The notes under the pieces were generated by a model. That model ran no database searches, was not told the origin of the DNA, and worked only from the letters and a program-made list of their open reading frames with translations. A stretch of DNA of 64,000 nt from Myxococcales bacterium (GTDB taxonomy: Bacteria > Myxococcota_A > Polyangia > Polyangiales > Polyangiaceae): NCBI GenBank assembly GCA_004193285.1, contig SECP01000015.1:1-64000 (forward strand). The letters run 5' to 3'. Position numbers and translations under genes: made by a program. Below are positions 24,901 to 32,636 of this stretch, one piece after another; the stretch's first letter is position 1; the number at the start of each line of letters is the position of its first letter.

Positions 24901-27250
24901 CTTGCCGACGATGCCGCGGCCGGACGTGGACCGTGTCACCGGCGTCCCTCCCGCCATCGCACTGGAGCAGCGCACGACGCGCGCCGGCGCCAAGTCCACG
25001 GTGGCGACGGTGACGGAGGTAGCGCACTACCTGCGGCTGCTGTTCGCCAAGCTCGCGGTTCTGTACTGCCCGGATCACGACGAGCCGATTTCGCACACGA
25101 CGTCCGACGCGGTGTTCGCACACCTCAAGAAGAGCGGCATGGGCCAGGCCTTGCTCGCGCCGGTCGTTCAGGCGCGCAAGGGCACGTACCTGGACGTGTT
25201 CACCGCCGCCGAGCGCGCCGGCATCTCGCACGCGTACGCGGACGGGAAGCTGGTGGAGACGAGCGAGCCGCCGCGCCTCGCCAAGACGAAGGAGCACACC
25301 ATCGACCTGGTGGTGGTGCCGAAGCTCGACGCCAAGGTGACGCGCGAGGACTTCGAGCGCGCGATGAAGCTCGGCGCGGGCGCGGTCAAGCTGCGCAGCG
25401 CAGCCGGAAAAGAGCAGCTGCTCTCGCTGCAGAGCGCGTGCCCGCAGTGCGGGTTCTCGGCTCCGGAGCTGGACCCGCGCTGGTTCTCGTTCGCGACCAA
25501 GCAGGGCAAGTGCGAGACGTGCGAAGGCGCGGGCGTCCTCGAGGCGGAGGCGCCGAAGAAACGCGGCCGTAAAGCCGCCGAGCCCGCGGCGGAGCCGCCT
25601 CAGATCTGTCCGACTTGTCACGGCGCGCGCCTCTCGCCCATCCCCCGCGCCGCGCGCTTCGACGGGGAGCACTACCACGAGGTGGTTGCGCGCTCCGTCT
25701 CCAGCTTGCTGCGGCGGCTGGAGGCCTTGCGCTTCCAGGGGGACTGCGCGCGCATCGCGGAGCCGATCTTGGCGGAGCTTTTACGGCGCGTGCGGTTCTT
25801 GGTCGAGGTCGGGCTCGGCTACTTGAGCCTGGATCGCTCGGCGGCGACGCTTTCGGGCGGGGAGATGCAGCGGCTCCGGCTCGCGGCGCAGCTCGGCGCG
25901 GGGCTCACCGGCGCGCTCTACGTGCTGGACGAGCCGACCATCGGCTTGCACCCGCGTGACACGGGTCGGCTCATCGGCAACTTGCGCAGCCTCGTGGACC
26001 TAGGAAGCACGGTGCTCGTCGTGGAGCACGACTCGGAGACGATCCTCGCCGCTGATCATCTCATCGACGTGGGCCCGGGGGGAGGCTCGCGAGGCGGGCG
26101 AATCATCGCGGCGGGCGCGCCAGCAGAGGTGTGCGCTCACGCCGAGTCGCCCACCGGGCGCGCGCTCTCCACTCCGGCGGAGCTGCGCGAGCCGCTGGCG
26201 ATTCCGGCCAAGCACGAGCACTTGAAGCTGACGGGCGCGAGCGCTCACAACCTCAAGAGCGTGGACATGACGGTGCCGCTCGGGCGCTTCACGGTCGTCG
26301 CGGGCGTGAGCGGCTCCGGCAAGAGCACGCTGGTGCGCAAGGTGCTCTTGCCCGCGGTGCGCCAAAAGCTCGGCCTCGTCACGGAGCCGCCGGGGCCGTT
26401 CCGGTCGCTCACCGGCGAAGGGGGCTTGAAGCGCGCCATCTCCGTGGACCAATCGCCCATCGGGCGAACGCCGCGCTCGGTGCCTGCGACCTTCCTCGGT
26501 ATCTGGGATCATATTCGCAAGATCTACGCGGCTACGCCGGACGCCAAGCTGCGAGGCTTCGAGCCATCCCGCTTCTCGTTCAACACCGGCCGTGGCGGGC
26601 AATGTCCGACATGTGAAGGCCAGGGCGCGATCACGCACGAGATGAGCTTCTTGCCGGACGTGGTATCGGCTTGCCCCACCTGCGACGGCCTGCGCTTCGA
26701 GCCGCGGACGCTCGAGGTGCGCTACATGGACCGCAGCATCGGCGACGTGCTGAAGCTCACGGCGGAAGAAGCGGCGCGGATCTTCGAAAACCACCCCAGC
26801 ATCGCCGCGCCGCTGCGCACGCTCTCGGATCTCGGGGCGGGGTACATCGCGCTCGGTCAAGGCTCCCACACGCTCTCTGGCGGGGAGGCACAGCGCCTCA
26901 AATTGGCAGCGGAGCTGACTCAGAAGCCGAGCCAAGTAGAGCTGCGCGGAACCCTCTACGTGCTGGACGAGCCCACGACCGGCCTTCACTTGGCGGACGT
27001 GACGAAGCTCATGAGCGTGCTCTCCCGCTTGGTGGACCGCGGGGACACCCTGGTCGTCATCGAGCATCACCCCGAAGTACTGGCGGGCGCGGATCACTTG
27101 ATAGAGCTGGGACCAGAAGGCGGCGAGCGCGGCGGAAACATCGTCGCGTCGTGCGCGCCGCGCGCGGCCGCGCGCCTGAAAACCGCGACCGGCGTCGTTC
27201 TAAAAGAGGTATTTCGCCGCTCCCAAGGCCGGTCTACCCTGACCGGCTGA
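21911..27250 (+). CDS. uvrA: Double-length UvrA (two UvrA units, four ABC ATPase sites)
   Basis: A 1779-residue protein, about twice the usual ~940. Each half holds two ABC ATPase sites and two zinc modules. Walker A motifs are near residues 30 (GVSGAGKS), 612 (GPSGSGKS), 964 (GPSGSGKS) and 1465 (GVSGSGKS). LSGGE signatures are near 463, 801, 1314 and 1655. Zinc clusters CxxC...CxxC occur four times. A Lys-rich linker (QKPKKEAASKPKK, near 915) joins the halves. UvrA scans DNA and loads UvrB in nucleotide excision repair. Double-length UvrA proteins are known, for example in Chlamydia. The stop overlaps the next start (TGATG), suggesting coupling. Confidence 0.93.
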   Translation: MKTILEGARTHNLQGVDVALESGQVVAITGVSGAGKSSLALDTLYAEGQRRFVESFSPYARQFLERLERPPMKRLEPVPAGIAVDRRAPVKSSRSTVATMADIEPYLAGLFLREAVPVCPDHELPGVELTVELASERIQVATGSGRAVVSYGVALQGREQYLEVREQLAREGYRRLLIAGETIDIDVVKPSVAAKQELLHVVVDRFGSGNERERISAAVESAWQRGAGVLHLHVEKERVVLRQGLSCPKCAKPLEAARAGLFSYESPVGACPACRGFGRTLGVDLTKVIPDPSRSVEDGVVRPWRGNSTKWERAELKKLCVRHGIPTKEPFSSLSAAQQKLILEGDGSWHKGLFPGVVGWFKWLETKTYKMHVRVLLARYRSYDECASCGGRRLNPTALSYRVGGLSIADYHALEIGEARARIDALQTSSAQGDLARRELSSRLSYLDRVGLGYLTLDRQARTLSGGEAQRVTLTAALGTSLHNALFVLDEPSVGLHPSDVAPLAEMVRELAERNNTVLVVEHDPQLIAAADRVLELGPGAGPEGGRIVLDATPEAARTAGTATSRALSGVARRDEPVRTPSGFLKLRGVSANNLQGVNVDVPLGVVCAVTGPSGSGKSTLTVDVLYRALARHFGDFDEELPGAHASLSGQEQLKRVALVDQSPLGRTSRGNPATYTKAWDGIRNLYGKEPTAVARGLTPSHFSFNVEGGRCDACSGEGFETVEMQFLADVRLLCPVCQGLRFKPEVLAVERKGVSIADVLEMTVSRALETFRAEAPIQRALGPLALLGLGYLRIGQPLTTLSGGEAQRLKLARALSEELRGTLLILDEPSAGLHVDEVKQVLHALDAIVTAGGSVLVVEHDLDVIGSADYVLDLGPGAGTRGGQLLAFGPPRGLSHPASKTASALSSYFAQKPKKEAASKPKKVRARPLAATSHALSVVRAREHNLKEVSVEIPHGKLTVITGPSGSGKSSLAFDVVFAEGQRRFLETLTPYARQFLPTMPRPDVDRVTGVPPAIALEQRTTRAGAKSTVATVTEVAHYLRLLFAKLAVLYCPDHDEPISHTTSDAVFAHLKKSGMGQALLAPVVQARKGTYLDVFTAAERAGISHAYADGKLVETSEPPRLAKTKEHTIDLVVVPKLDAKVTREDFERAMKLGAGAVKLRSAAGKEQLLSLQSACPQCGFSAPELDPRWFSFATKQGKCETCEGAGVLEAEAPKKRGRKAAEPAAEPPQICPTCHGARLSPIPRAARFDGEHYHEVVARSVSSLLRRLEALRFQGDCARIAEPILAELLRRVRFLVEVGLGYLSLDRSAATLSGGEMQRLRLAAQLGAGLTGALYVLDEPTIGLHPRDTGRLIGNLRSLVDLGSTVLVVEHDSETILAADHLIDVGPGGGSRGGRIIAAGAPAEVCAHAESPTGRALSTPAELREPLAIPAKHEHLKLTGASAHNLKSVDMTVPLGRFTVVAGVSGSGKSTLVRKVLLPAVRQKLGLVTEPPGPFRSLTGEGGLKRAISVDQSPIGRTPRSVPATFLGIWDHIRKIYAATPDAKLRGFEPSRFSFNTGRGGQCPTCEGQGAITHEMSFLPDVVSACPTCDGLRFEPRTLEVRYMDRSIGDVLKLTAEEAARIFENHPSIAAPLRTLSDLGAGYIALGQGSHTLSGGEAQRLKLAAELTQKPSQVELRGTLYVLDEPTTGLHLADVTKLMSVLSRLVDRGDTLVVIEHHPEVLAGADHLIELGPEGGERGGNIVASCAPRAAARLKTATGVVLKEVFRRSQGRSTLTG

Positions 27251-29523
27251 TGTTCTACCTCAATCGCGGTGGCGCGCCCGAAGGTCCCTATGAAGAGGGA
27301 CGCATCGTAGCCATGATTCAGTCGGGCGAGCTCACGCAGGGTGGGGTTTGCCCGGTGGGACAGAACCAGTGGTGGCCGCTCCAGCAGGTGCCGGTGTTCG
27401 CTCAGGCGCTGGCCCAGCGAGCGGCGGCTCCAACTCCCGGGGGTTACGGTCCGCCCCCTGGGTACGGCGCCCCTCCCGCGCAGGCGCCAGGGTACGGGCC
27501 CCCGGCAGGCTACGGCGCGCCGCCCGCGCACCCCGGTCACGGCCCCGGTCCAACCGCGTATGGCCCTCCCGCCGGCGCCGCCGCGCCACCCGCGGGTTAC
27601 GGCTCCGGTCCGACTGCGCCCGGCTACGGCCCGGCTCCGGCGCCGACGGCGGGGGGTTACGGGCCGCCCGCCGGCACCGCGCCGAGCACGGGCGCTCGGC
27701 GCACCATCCCGGAAGAGAAGAAGAAGGGCGGCCGCACGCTGCTCATCGTCGGCCTCGTGGGTGTGCTCTTGGCGTTCCTCGCCACGACGGCGCTGGGTGC
27801 CTACCTGCTCTTCTTTTCGAAGAGCAGCGCGGTGGTCATGTCGGCGGCGATGCCGCGCGACTCGGAGCTGCTGGTGGAGCTGACCGACTTGCACCAGCTC
27901 GTCGTCGACTTCAAAGACGTGGAGTACCTGGACACCTCGCTCCGCGACGACAAGCGGGTGTTCGACGACACCGCGGACTCCATCGCCAAGGCGTTCGATA
28001 TTTCCCTGAACGACGCTCGCGCGCTGCTCGTCGCCACGCGCAGCACCGGCATCGCGGCGCGCAAGCTCGCAACGCAGCCCGAGGCCGCGATGGCGATCGG
28101 TTTTTCCAGCGCTGGTCCGGTGGAGGCGCTCCTCAAATCCCCCCGCTTCGTCGCTTCGGGCGCGCTCGGTCAGACCGGCAAGCGCTATTTGCTGACGAAG
28201 AAGCAGCTCACTTCCAGCGTCGGTCAGGACGTGCTGCTCAAAGGCTTGGCCGACGCCGAGCTCGGCAGCGGAAAAGAGGTCCTGGTCTGGTTTCCGGAGC
28301 ACAAGCTCATCAGCGTCGGCAGCGAGGCGTTCGTGAACGACCTCGCCAAGGTGCTCGAGAGCGGCGCCGCGGCCATCGACCAGAACCCGTCCTACCAGGC
28401 GGCGGTCAAGGACTTCGACTCCAAAGCCAGGCTCACGGCGTTCGTCGACCCCACCGTCTTCGGCAGCATCGACGACGCCAAGATGAAGGAGCTGGTGGAC
28501 AGCTACTTCAAGCCCGCAGGACCGGTCACCGGCACCCTCGAGGTGAAGTCCGCCGGTTTCGTGGGCACGCTCACCGGGCGCGTCATCGGCAGCAAGCTGC
28601 CCAAGGCGAGCAGCTACGACCCGCCGATCAAGCTCGAGCTGGCGGACCGCTTGCCGGTAGAGACGTTCGCTTACCTCGCGGTGCAGACGCAGATGAAGCT
28701 GAGCGGCGCGGAAGCGCAAAAGCTGCTGCTCGACCAGCTGGAGGCCGCCAACCCGCGCTCTGGTCGCGAGGCTCAGCAGGGCATCGAGCAAATGGAGAAG
28801 GCGCTGGGCGTGAGCTTGGCCAAGCTGATCGACGGGCTCGGGGGCGAGTCCGCGCTGGCGATCTCGGCGCCGGCCGATCTCTCGCTCGACGCGGGGCTGC
28901 TCTCGACCGGCCCTCAAGCGGCGGCGAGCTTCAACCTCACGTGGGTGCAGCAGCTCAAGGACGACACGGAGTACAAGCGGCTCTCCACCCAGCTGAAGCA
29001 AAAGCTGCTGCCCTCCATTCGCGAAGCGACGCTGACCGAAGACGGCCCCGGCTTCACCTTGACGCCGCGCGGTGCGCCGCTGCCGGTCAGCCTGCGCGTC
29101 AAATTCTTCGACAAGCATCTGTTCATCACCGCGGGTGGAAACAGCTTGTGCGACCGTGCGGAGGGCGCGTTCTCCAAGGGTGACCGCACGTTGAAGGACG
29201 AAGCCGCTCATCGCGCCGCCCTTTCGGCCTTGCCAGAGAAGCACCACCTCCGGCTGTGGCTGGACACCGGGCGCATCTCGGACGCAGTCTTCAAAAATCC
29301 GCTCATTCGCGCGAAGGCCGCCGAAAATGGCATGCAGCTCGAGAAGTTCCGTTTGACCGGTCCTCAGCGCGTGACCACCGCCCTGAGCTTGACGAGCACC
29401 GTGGAGAACGAGGTGTGGACCTACCGCTTGGACGCGCTGAACGTGCAAGCGCTCGCGCCGCTCGGCTTGGGCGCGGCGTCGCTCGGTGCGCTCGGGCGGC
29501 GGACGGGGCTACCGCCGCTGTAG
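27250..29523 (+). CDS. GYF-domain membrane protein with large C-terminal domain
   Basis: A 757-residue protein beginning inside the uvrA stop. Residues 1-60 match a GYF_2-type domain (FYLNRGGAPEGPYEEGRI, then WWPLQQVPVF). A Pro/Gly/Tyr-rich low-complexity stretch (about 60-150; units like GYGPPAGYGAPP) leads to one membrane segment (about 163-188, LLIVGLVGVLLAFLATTALG). The remaining ~565 residues are a globular domain I do not recognise, with segments such as SAAMPRDSELLVELTDL and KLISVGSEAFVNDLAKVL. This is reminiscent of DUF3352-type secreted proteins. Topology: GYF domain in the cytoplasm, large domain outside. Function is unknown. Confidence 0.7.
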   Translation: MFYLNRGGAPEGPYEEGRIVAMIQSGELTQGGVCPVGQNQWWPLQQVPVFAQALAQRAAAPTPGGYGPPPGYGAPPAQAPGYGPPAGYGAPPAHPGHGPGPTAYGPPAGAAAPPAGYGSGPTAPGYGPAPAPTAGGYGPPAGTAPSTGARRTIPEEKKKGGRTLLIVGLVGVLLAFLATTALGAYLLFFSKSSAVVMSAAMPRDSELLVELTDLHQLVVDFKDVEYLDTSLRDDKRVFDDTADSIAKAFDISLNDARALLVATRSTGIAARKLATQPEAAMAIGFSSAGPVEALLKSPRFVASGALGQTGKRYLLTKKQLTSSVGQDVLLKGLADAELGSGKEVLVWFPEHKLISVGSEAFVNDLAKVLESGAAAIDQNPSYQAAVKDFDSKARLTAFVDPTVFGSIDDAKMKELVDSYFKPAGPVTGTLEVKSAGFVGTLTGRVIGSKLPKASSYDPPIKLELADRLPVETFAYLAVQTQMKLSGAEAQKLLLDQLEAANPRSGREAQQGIEQMEKALGVSLAKLIDGLGGESALAISAPADLSLDAGLLSTGPQAAASFNLTWVQQLKDDTEYKRLSTQLKQKLLPSIREATLTEDGPGFTLTPRGAPLPVSLRVKFFDKHLFITAGGNSLCDRAEGAFSKGDRTLKDEAAHRAALSALPEKHHLRLWLDTGRISDAVFKNPLIRAKAAENGMQLEKFRLTGPQRVTTALSLTSTVENEVWTYRLDALNVQALAPLGLGAASLGALGRRTGLPPL

Positions 29524-29524
29524 C

Positions 29525-30055
29525 CTACGGCAAGAGCCAATTCGCGAATCGCAGCAGCGGGCCCGTGAGCTCTATTCCGCGCTCCGCCACTGCTGCGACG
29601 CACCGGCCCTGCTTGGAGATGAACAGCTCGTGCTCGCTACCGGGCGCCATCGTGCAGGATTCGCCCGCTCGCGTCGCCACTCCCTGCGCGTCCACGAAGG
29701 CGCCTTCGAGCACGAGGAGCTGCTCGCGGCCGCGGTGGCGGTGTTTGGGGAAGCGCGCACCCGGGTCGAAGCTCAAGAGCCGCGCGGAGGCGCCTGCCTC
29801 GCCCGCCGCCAGCTCGAACGTGCGGAGGCCAGGCAGGGGCGTCCTACGCCAGCCGCGTGCGTCACGGGCGCGAGCCAGCTCGCGCTGCACTTGCTCTGGG
29901 GAGAGGCTCCACATACCCGCGAGCCGGCCGAAGAACGGCGCATAGCGCAGGGGCAGGTCCGCCACCGCCTCCTGGAGACGCTGCGCCCCGGCCCGGAGCG
30001 CGCGGTCCTGAGGCAGCTCCTCAGGCGAAGTAACAGGCGTTTTCCGGTCTTGCAC
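29525..30055 (-). CDS. ChrR-like cupin protein
   Basis: About 176 residues from a GTG at 30055; a TTG eleven codons earlier would also be possible. The C-terminal half is a cupin: FDPGARFPKHRHRGREQLLV gives the first metal motif (HRHR...E) and GESCTMAPGSEHEL the second. The arrangement matches the ChrR cupin family, in which such domains sense or inactivate oxidative signals and are often attached to anti-sigma domains. The N-terminal helical part (about 20-75) lacks the HxxxCxxC zinc motif of classical ChrR. No sigma factor is adjacent. Its stop lies one base from the convergent GYF gene. Confidence 0.7.
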   Translation of the reverse strand: MQDRKTPVTSPEELPQDRALRAGAQRLQEAVADLPLRYAPFFGRLAGMWSLSPEQVQRELARARDARGWRRTPLPGLRTFELAAGEAGASARLLSFDPGARFPKHRHRGREQLLVLEGAFVDAQGVATRAGESCTMAPGSEHELFISKQGRCVAAVAERGIELTGPLLRFANWLLP

Positions 30056-30183
30056 GGCTCTACGGGAAGTACGAGCGGGGGCGGGCAACGGATCTGCTCG
30101 GCGGCGCCGGTGACCTGCGCACAGCAGGCGCGCGGCCCGAATTTCTTGTCTCCCCCTCGGATGCGCTGCACTAGCTTAACCCG

Positions 30184-31257
30184 GTGACTGCCGGCCCTGA
30201 CTACGTCGCCTCCGCAGACGACTTGAGACAGACGCTCGGACCGCTCGGCGCTCCGGACCTGCTCCTGCTCGCCGCGCACGCGCTGCGCGTCGGCAGCCTG
30301 GAGTACGCGCTCGCGCTCAGTGAGCTGGCTGTGGACGGCTCGGAGCCGGCGCTGGTCCTCACGCGCGCGGCCGCGCTGTTCGGGCTCGGTCGTCATGCGG
30401 AGGCACGAAGGCTGGTCGCGGACGTGCGTCGAGGTCACCCGGACCATCTGGCGGCGATGTTTTATGGCGCCCAGATGGCGGCGCACGAGGGCGATACGGC
30501 TGAGGCCATCGCGCTCCTGGTCGGGACGCTCGAGCGATTTCCGGATTTTCCCGGAGCGGCGGGCATGCTGGCGGCGCTGCGCTTCCCCGGACCCACGTAT
30601 AGAGACGTCCTGGCGCGCGTGCACGAGCTGCTCAGGCCGCGCAGCTACTTGGAGATCGGGGTGGAGACGGGCGCGACGCTCGCACTGGCGAAACACGCGG
30701 AGCGCGTCATCGGGGTGGATCCGGAGGACGCGAAGCTGCGCCGTGAGCTGCTCCCCTCCCATGCCCGCGTCTTCCAACAGACGAGCGACGCGTTCTTCGC
30801 GAGCACGTCGCGCGCGGAAGCGCTGGGCGAGCACCCTCTCGAGCTAGCGTTCATCGACGGGATGCACCTCTTCGAGCACGCGCTCCGCGACTTCATCAAC
30901 GTGGAGGCTTGGTGCGCGCCGGGTAGCACCATCCTCCTGCACGACTGCGTCCCGCTCCTGCCCCCCACCGCGAGCCGGGAGCGACGCACGAAATTTTGGG
31001 TCGGGGACGTCTGGAAGGTGGTGAGCATCTTGCGGGAGCGGCGCCCGGAGCTGCGCGTGAGGATCGTCGCTACCGCTCCTTCCGGCCTGTGCGTGGTGCG
31101 CGGCCTGGATCCCAAGTCCACGGTGCTGCGCGACCAGCTGGGCGAGATCGTGGAGCGCTACCGAGACTACCCCTATCCCGCGTCGGGGCTGGACGTGCCG
31201 AGCGGCTTCGAGCTCGTGCCGGCGACTTCGGCCGGGCTTTCGCGAGCGCTATCATGA
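30184..31257 (+). CDS. TPR-methyltransferase (SAM-dependent, class I)
   Basis: A 357-residue protein with a GTG start. Residues about 20-130 are TPR-like helices (SLEYALALSELAVDG, HAEARRLVADVRRGHP). A class I methyltransferase fold follows: SYLEIGVETGATLALAKH (SAM motif I, about 155), RVIGVDPED (acidic loop), LELAFIDGMHLFEHALRDF and STILLHDCVPL. The pattern fits Methyltransf_24 enzymes that often act on sugars or small surface metabolites. The stop overlaps the next gene start (ATGA). The substrate is unknown. Confidence 0.8.
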   Translation: MTAGPDYVASADDLRQTLGPLGAPDLLLLAAHALRVGSLEYALALSELAVDGSEPALVLTRAAALFGLGRHAEARRLVADVRRGHPDHLAAMFYGAQMAAHEGDTAEAIALLVGTLERFPDFPGAAGMLAALRFPGPTYRDVLARVHELLRPRSYLEIGVETGATLALAKHAERVIGVDPEDAKLRRELLPSHARVFQQTSDAFFASTSRAEALGEHPLELAFIDGMHLFEHALRDFINVEAWCAPGSTILLHDCVPLLPPTASRERRTKFWVGDVWKVVSILRERRPELRVRIVATAPSGLCVVRGLDPKSTVLRDQLGEIVERYRDYPYPASGLDVPSGFELVPATSAGLSRALS

Positions 31258-32585
31258 CCGCGGACCCGCTCGGCGCCTACCGCGCCTTCGTCGCCAGCGA
31301 ATCGGGCCGGTCCGGCGACGACGGGTACCTGTTCGACACGCCGCGCTGCCGCTTCGCGCTCGAGCCCGCAGACGAGCTGGTGCTCGCGCCCGGCGCTATC
31401 CCGAAGCGTGGCGCCGCGGAGAGCTTCATTCAGCTGCCGGAGGGCGCGGCTCTGCCGATCTCGGGCATCCCTTTCGAGAGGCTGCGCGCGGCTTTGGCGA
31501 AGCTGCCGGGCAGCTACTCCGCGCTCACGCTCGAGCTCGGGCCCCTGACCGCGAGCTTCGTGGAGCAGACGTTCTCTCGCGTGTTGTTCGCTCCGCACGC
31601 CATTGCGGAGCTGGAGGTGGAGCAGCCTTCGCTGGAGCTGGTGCGCTTTCCAGGCTCGCCCTACGAGGTGGTGCGCTCGTACTGGCGAAACTCCATCGGC
31701 GTCCGCCGCGAGCTCGAAGCGCGCGCACTACCACAAGGCGTGCCGGAGCTTCGGGCCCTTCTGCTGGAGCTGCACGAGCTGATGCTGCTCGGCGCGCCCG
31801 ACGCGCGGAGCCGAAGCTCGTTTTACCTGCCGGCAAGCTTGCTCGGTCGCAAACGGCCCGAGCCTGGCACGTTTTACGAAGTGCCCACTGGCCTCGAGCG
31901 TCGCGGCGACGAGACCATCGTCACGAGCGGCGCGCGCGTCAGCGTGCCGCTCCTTGGCGGCGCCCTCTATTGGCAGCTGCTGGCCGAAAGCGTGAACGAC
32001 CACGGAGCGCTGGCCCCAGCGCGCGCGCTCAGCGTGGGCGGGCTCGAGCTCGGTCAGGTGGTGACCGCGCGCTCGGAAGAGGAGAGCGCCAGCCGGCCGT
32101 GGTTTTTGCCCCCGCGCCCGCTCACGGACGCGCACTTCGGGGCCTTGCTGGCCGCTTGGGAGCAGGCGCACGCCGCTCAGCGCGCCCAGGAGCCGGAGGC
32201 CGCGGTTCGCGCCTTGGCCAGGTTTCATCATCGCTTCGTTCGCTTCCACCCGCTGCCGAGCGCCAACCAGAGCTTGTCGATGAGCTTCGTCAACGTAGTC
32301 CTTCGTCGCGTATTCGGAGTGGGCATGCCACATCTACTGCTGGACCAATTGGCGCTGCGTTTCGACCCTCGCGCTTATGAAAGTCTCTTTGCGCGTGCGG
32401 TCCGAGCGTGGGTTGCGCCCTGGCCGGCCGCGTCTTCGCGCCTCCGGCGCCTGATGCATCTGCGGCAGGAGCTCGACCGCTTCGTGTCACAAATCGCCGC
32501 TTCTCCTTCACTGGTGGAGGCCCGTGCGCTGCTCGCCACCGAGCGCAGTGGCGCGGAGTTGTCACTGCTCGGAGGTGACTCGTGA
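31254..32585 (+). CDS. Fic-like protein with degenerate active-site motif
   Basis: A 443-residue cytoplasmic protein coupled to the TPR-methyltransferase by an ATGA overlap. The first 150 residues are not recognised. The C-terminal part (about 265-410) resembles a Fic fold: a helix with EAAVRALARFHHRFVRFHPL, then PSANQSLSMSFVNVVLRRVF where a Fic enzyme has HPFxxGNGRxxR, then GVGMPHLLLDQL and RAYESLF. The active-site His-Pro is kept (FHP), but GNGR is replaced by SANQSL, so AMP transfer is doubtful. Function unknown; it may be a Fic-derived binding protein. The Fic link is from pattern reading only. Confidence 0.5.
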   Translation: MTADPLGAYRAFVASESGRSGDDGYLFDTPRCRFALEPADELVLAPGAIPKRGAAESFIQLPEGAALPISGIPFERLRAALAKLPGSYSALTLELGPLTASFVEQTFSRVLFAPHAIAELEVEQPSLELVRFPGSPYEVVRSYWRNSIGVRRELEARALPQGVPELRALLLELHELMLLGAPDARSRSSFYLPASLLGRKRPEPGTFYEVPTGLERRGDETIVTSGARVSVPLLGGALYWQLLAESVNDHGALAPARALSVGGLELGQVVTARSEEESASRPWFLPPRPLTDAHFGALLAAWEQAHAAQRAQEPEAAVRALARFHHRFVRFHPLPSANQSLSMSFVNVVLRRVFGVGMPHLLLDQLALRFDPRAYESLFARAVRAWVAPWPAASSRLRRLMHLRQELDRFVSQIAASPSLVEARALLATERSGAELSLLGGDS

Positions 32586-32636
32586 CTTCCCGATCATAGT
32601 GACGAGGTTTTAGGATTGGACTAGCGTCTTCGGTCC

